Below, in pieces: positions 61,768 to 64,000 of a stretch of DNA of 64,000 nt. Every line of letters starts with the position of its first letter. The first letter of the stretch is position 1. The stretch is from positions 553,065 through 617,064 of the forward strand of contig NZ_JAQQTF010000006.1 in NCBI RefSeq assembly GCF_028561275.1. Reading direction: 5' to 3'. The DNA is from Aureisphaera galaxeae. GTDB taxonomy: Bacteria; Bacteroidota; Bacteroidia; Flavobacteriales; Flavobacteriaceae. The position numbers and the translations under genes are program-made. Under the pieces are notes generated by a model. That model saw only the letters and a list, made by a program, of their open reading frames with translations. It had not been told where the DNA came from and searched no databases.

Positions 61768-61788
61768 ATTAATTTTAATTTTATAAAG

Positions 61789-63861
61789 ATGAAACGCACA
61801 TTAAATCTTAGAAATATAGGAATCATAGCACATGTAGATGCAGGAAAAACGACCGTAACCGAACGTATGCTTTATTATACCGGACTGACCCATAAATTAG
61901 GTAACGTAGACGACGGTAATACGGTAACCGATAGTGATCCTCAAGAAGCGAAACGAGGCATTACGATATCGTCATCGGCAGTTTCTACCCAATGGCAATT
62001 GAATGACCAGTTGTATGACATCAATATCATAGATACGCCTGGTCACGTCGATTTTGCTGTGGAAGTGGAACGTTCCCTACGGGTATTGGATGGTGCCATC
62101 GCTATATTCTGTGGTGCTTCTGGTGTACAGTCGCAGTCGGAATCCGTTTGGATGCAGTCCGATAAGTACGGAGTTCCCAAAATAGGATTCATTAATAAGA
62201 TGGATCGTATTGGGGCCGACTTCGAGAAGACCGTTCAGCAAATTGAAGCGACCTTTGGTATACAAACCTTGGTCCTTCAAATACCGATAGGAAGCGGTGA
62301 TGAATTTGAAGGCATCATAGACATTGTTTCCCAAAAAGCGATGTATTGGAATACATCCGATGCTGGAAATACATGGACGAGCCAAGCCATCCCTGACGGA
62401 TATGTTCAGAATGCTGAAGAACATCGAAATCAATTACTGGAGCAGATTGCTGGGTATGATGATGTATTCATGGAAGCGTTTCTTGAAGAACTTCCCATTA
62501 CTGAGGAAATGATTCATGATGCTATAAGACGGATCACACTAGAGAGAAGTGCCATACCTATACTTTGTGGTTCTGCATTTAAGAATATTGGAGTACAACC
62601 TTTATTAGATGCGGTAAGCAGGTATTTGCCTTCGCCTTTAGATCTTGACACTGTAGAAGGATACAATCCAGAAGAAAATATCCAACAGACAAGAAATCGA
62701 AACGAAGACGAAGTATGCACGGCATTTGCTTTCAAGGTGCTTACGAATAAATATGTAGGAACGATCGCTATGGTTCGGATATACGCTGGAAGTATTATTC
62801 CGGGTAGTTTTTTACTGAATCCTAGAACCGGAAAGAAAGAACGCATCAGTCGTATCATACGAATCCAAGCGGATAAGATGGATGAAATGAGCCGTGCTGT
62901 TGCCGGAGATATTTGTGGTTTGATTGGTGTGAAGAACGTAACCACGGGAGATACCTTGACCGAATTGAATGCTCCTTTTGTATTGGAAGCCATTCAATTC
63001 CCAGATCCCGTCATTAGTTTAGCCATAGAGCCAAAAGCTAAAAATGATGAAAAGAAGTTTGGTGAGGCCTTGGCTAAAATCGCTAGTGAAGATCCTTCCT
63101 TACAAGTAAAGGTTGACCCACAGACAGGACAGACCCTATTACTTGGCATGGGAGAATTGCATCTAGAAGTACGTTTGGAACTCCTACGGAGCCAGTTTGG
63201 ACTGGATGTGAATCAAGGAGACCCAAAGGTGTCCTACCGAGAGCAATTGACATCGACGGTCACCCATCGCGAAGTGTTCAAGAAACAATCCGGTGGTGAT
63301 GGTCAGTATGCCGATATTTCTTTTGAAATTGGACCTAGGGACGATGCCGAAAAAGGATTATTGTTTATCAATGAAATAAAAGGCGGGGTGATTCCTAAGG
63401 AATTTATTTCCAATGTAGAAAAGGGATTCATTCAAGCCATGAAAAACGGTGTCCTTTTGGGCTATCCTGTGGAGAGCATGAAAGTCATCTTGTTCGACGG
63501 CGGAACGCACGAACAGGATTCCCATGGGTATGATTTTGAAATTGCCGCCGTACACGGATTTAAAGCCGCTGCCCAACAAGCGGGAGTGGAATTATTGGAG
63601 CCCATCATGATTGCCGAAATCACCTGTCCTGAAGAATTTTTAGGAAAGATAACGGGGGATGTCAATCGAAGACGGGGAATGATCACGTCCATTCACGAAA
63701 GTGGACAGAAGCAGACCGTGGTGGCCGAGGTACCTTTAAAGGAAACCTTTGGTTACATATCGACCGTGAGAACCCTAACCAGTGGCCGTGGTTCTGTAAG
63801 TCTCCATATGGATTCTTACAAACCGGTTCCACAAGGTATACTTGAAACGATAGACGTTTAA
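61789..63861 (+). CDS. fusA: elongation factor G paralogue (EF-G2-like)
   Basis: 690-residue translational GTPase with all five EF-G domains. The G motifs are intact: AHVDAGKTT (residues 14-22), DTPGH (82-86), NKMD (136-139). Domain II, III and IV follow; the domain IV tip loop is THEQDSHGYDFEIAAVHG, and domain V has RRRGMITSIHESG. It lies away from the str operon (no rpsL, rpsG or tufA here) and its sequence departs from canonical EF-G in switch I (DDGNTVTDSDPQEAKRGITI), so it is probably the secondary EF-G of Bacteroidota. The start at 61789 excludes the leader terminator from the coding region. A structured leader likely controls expression. Confidence 0.92.
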   Translation: MKRTLNLRNIGIIAHVDAGKTTVTERMLYYTGLTHKLGNVDDGNTVTDSDPQEAKRGITISSSAVSTQWQLNDQLYDINIIDTPGHVDFAVEVERSLRVLDGAIAIFCGASGVQSQSESVWMQSDKYGVPKIGFINKMDRIGADFEKTVQQIEATFGIQTLVLQIPIGSGDEFEGIIDIVSQKAMYWNTSDAGNTWTSQAIPDGYVQNAEEHRNQLLEQIAGYDDVFMEAFLEELPITEEMIHDAIRRITLERSAIPILCGSAFKNIGVQPLLDAVSRYLPSPLDLDTVEGYNPEENIQQTRNRNEDEVCTAFAFKVLTNKYVGTIAMVRIYAGSIIPGSFLLNPRTGKKERISRIIRIQADKMDEMSRAVAGDICGLIGVKNVTTGDTLTELNAPFVLEAIQFPDPVISLAIEPKAKNDEKKFGEALAKIASEDPSLQVKVDPQTGQTLLLGMGELHLEVRLELLRSQFGLDVNQGDPKVSYREQLTSTVTHREVFKKQSGGDGQYADISFEIGPRDDAEKGLLFINEIKGGVIPKEFISNVEKGFIQAMKNGVLLGYPVESMKVILFDGGTHEQDSHGYDFEIAAVHGFKAAAQQAGVELLEPIMIAEITCPEEFLGKITGDVNRRRGMITSIHESGQKQTVVAEVPLKETFGYISTVRTLTSGRGSVSLHMDSYKPVPQGILETIDV

Positions 63862-63868
63862 TTAAAAG

Positions 63869-63900
63869 AAGCTACCCGATTTTCGAATTGGGTAGCTTTT
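63869..63900 (+). terminator. terminator of EF-G paralogue
   Basis: AAGCTACCC / GGGTAGCTT stem with a 12-nt loop and T-rich tail. Nothing else is evident from here to the window end. Confidence 0.8.
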
Positions 63901-64000
63901 GTTTTGGACAATTAGTTTTTGGAAAATTATTTTAGTTTTGAATTGTTAGACTAGAAGCTTTTAATCTTTTTCTATTCTGCTAAGAAACACTCCCAATTCT

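Noticed and set aside
61714-61788. N-terminal extension of EF-G starting at 61714
   Set aside because: It would translate through the terminator hairpin at 61742-61767 and gives a sequence unlike any EF-G; the ATG at 61789 gives the normal N-terminus.

Overview
The window is a chromosomal segment of a marine-type member of the Bacteroidota, almost certainly a Flavobacteriaceae. The evidence is the repeated TAnnTTTG promoter element, lack of obvious Shine-Dalgarno sites, four secreted proteins with type IX secretion (T9SS) C-terminal sorting domains, the RprX/RprY two-component pair, a DUF5686 outer-membrane protein, and the flavobacterial gene order dapA-bamD-rpoZ-coaBC-DUF4835(PorD)-recN. 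Most of the window is housekeeping. I saw no tRNA, rRNA, CRISPR array, insertion sequence or prophage.

Layout. 1-4.8 kb: the 3' part of an M23 peptidase, smpB, a DUF6940 gene, a DUF5686 outer-membrane protein and a small orphan ORF. 5.0-8.3 kb: a more A+T-rich stretch with a serine-hydrolase lipoprotein and a DUF4157 (eCIS-core) protein carrying a tandem 54-residue repeat and a strand-rich C-terminus. 8.4-10.8 kb: a fasciclin protein divergent from a SigK-like ECF sigma factor and its RskA-like anti-sigma factor, then a small lipoprotein. 10.8-19.7 kb: pcm, a GNAT gene, then a rightward run of an oxidoreductase, hydroxyacyl-CoA dehydrogenase, DUF1015, lspA, YggS, a DnaQ/GIY-YIG nuclease, a K+ channel and miaA. 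19.8-24.7 kb (leftward): glycosyltransferase, YbbR, coaE, rprX, rprY. 24.7-28.4 kb: a 1231-residue T9SS cargo protein. 28.6-38.0 kb (leftward): fabI, recN, porD, coaBC, rpoZ, bamD, dapA, DUF6913, ligA. 38.2-41.5 kb: a second large T9SS cargo protein with a 16-bp palindromic operator in its promoter. 41.7-44.4 kb: aquaporin, a LOG-family protein, prmC and a GNAT gene. 44.5-51.8 kb: ribD, a transporter and a YigZ gene in overlapping series, a thioesterase, dnaA, a low-molecular-weight phosphatase, a secreted sugar-dehydrogenase-like protein and an RsmI-like methylase. 51.8-55.0 kb (leftward): a lysozyme-like protein, mltG, a GNAT gene and dapF. 55.1-59.2 kb: an HtrA protease, a long-form GAPDH and a LamG T9SS protein. 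59.3-61.3 kb (leftward): a PAS protein, two small proteins and an ECF-like sigma factor. 61.4-63.9 kb: an EF-G paralogue behind a structured leader.

The most unusual element is that leader (61418-61788). It has its own TAnnTTTG promoter, a 29-codon ORF, a first intrinsic-terminator hairpin, a 19-codon ORF, and a second terminator hairpin with exactly the same 8-bp arms as the first. The last sense codons of the 19-codon ORF form a GAGAGG element that can pair with the left arm of the second terminator. This looks like a translation-coupled attenuator controlling a translational GTPase. Other points of interest are the fasciclin/SigK/RskA locus, which parallels the mycobacterial sigK-rskA-mpt70/83 arrangement; a shared AAAACGTTTT palindrome in the promoters of GAPDH and a T9SS protein; and several genes whose TAnnTTTG box lies only 4-9 nt before the start codon, suggesting leaderless or near-leaderless mRNAs.
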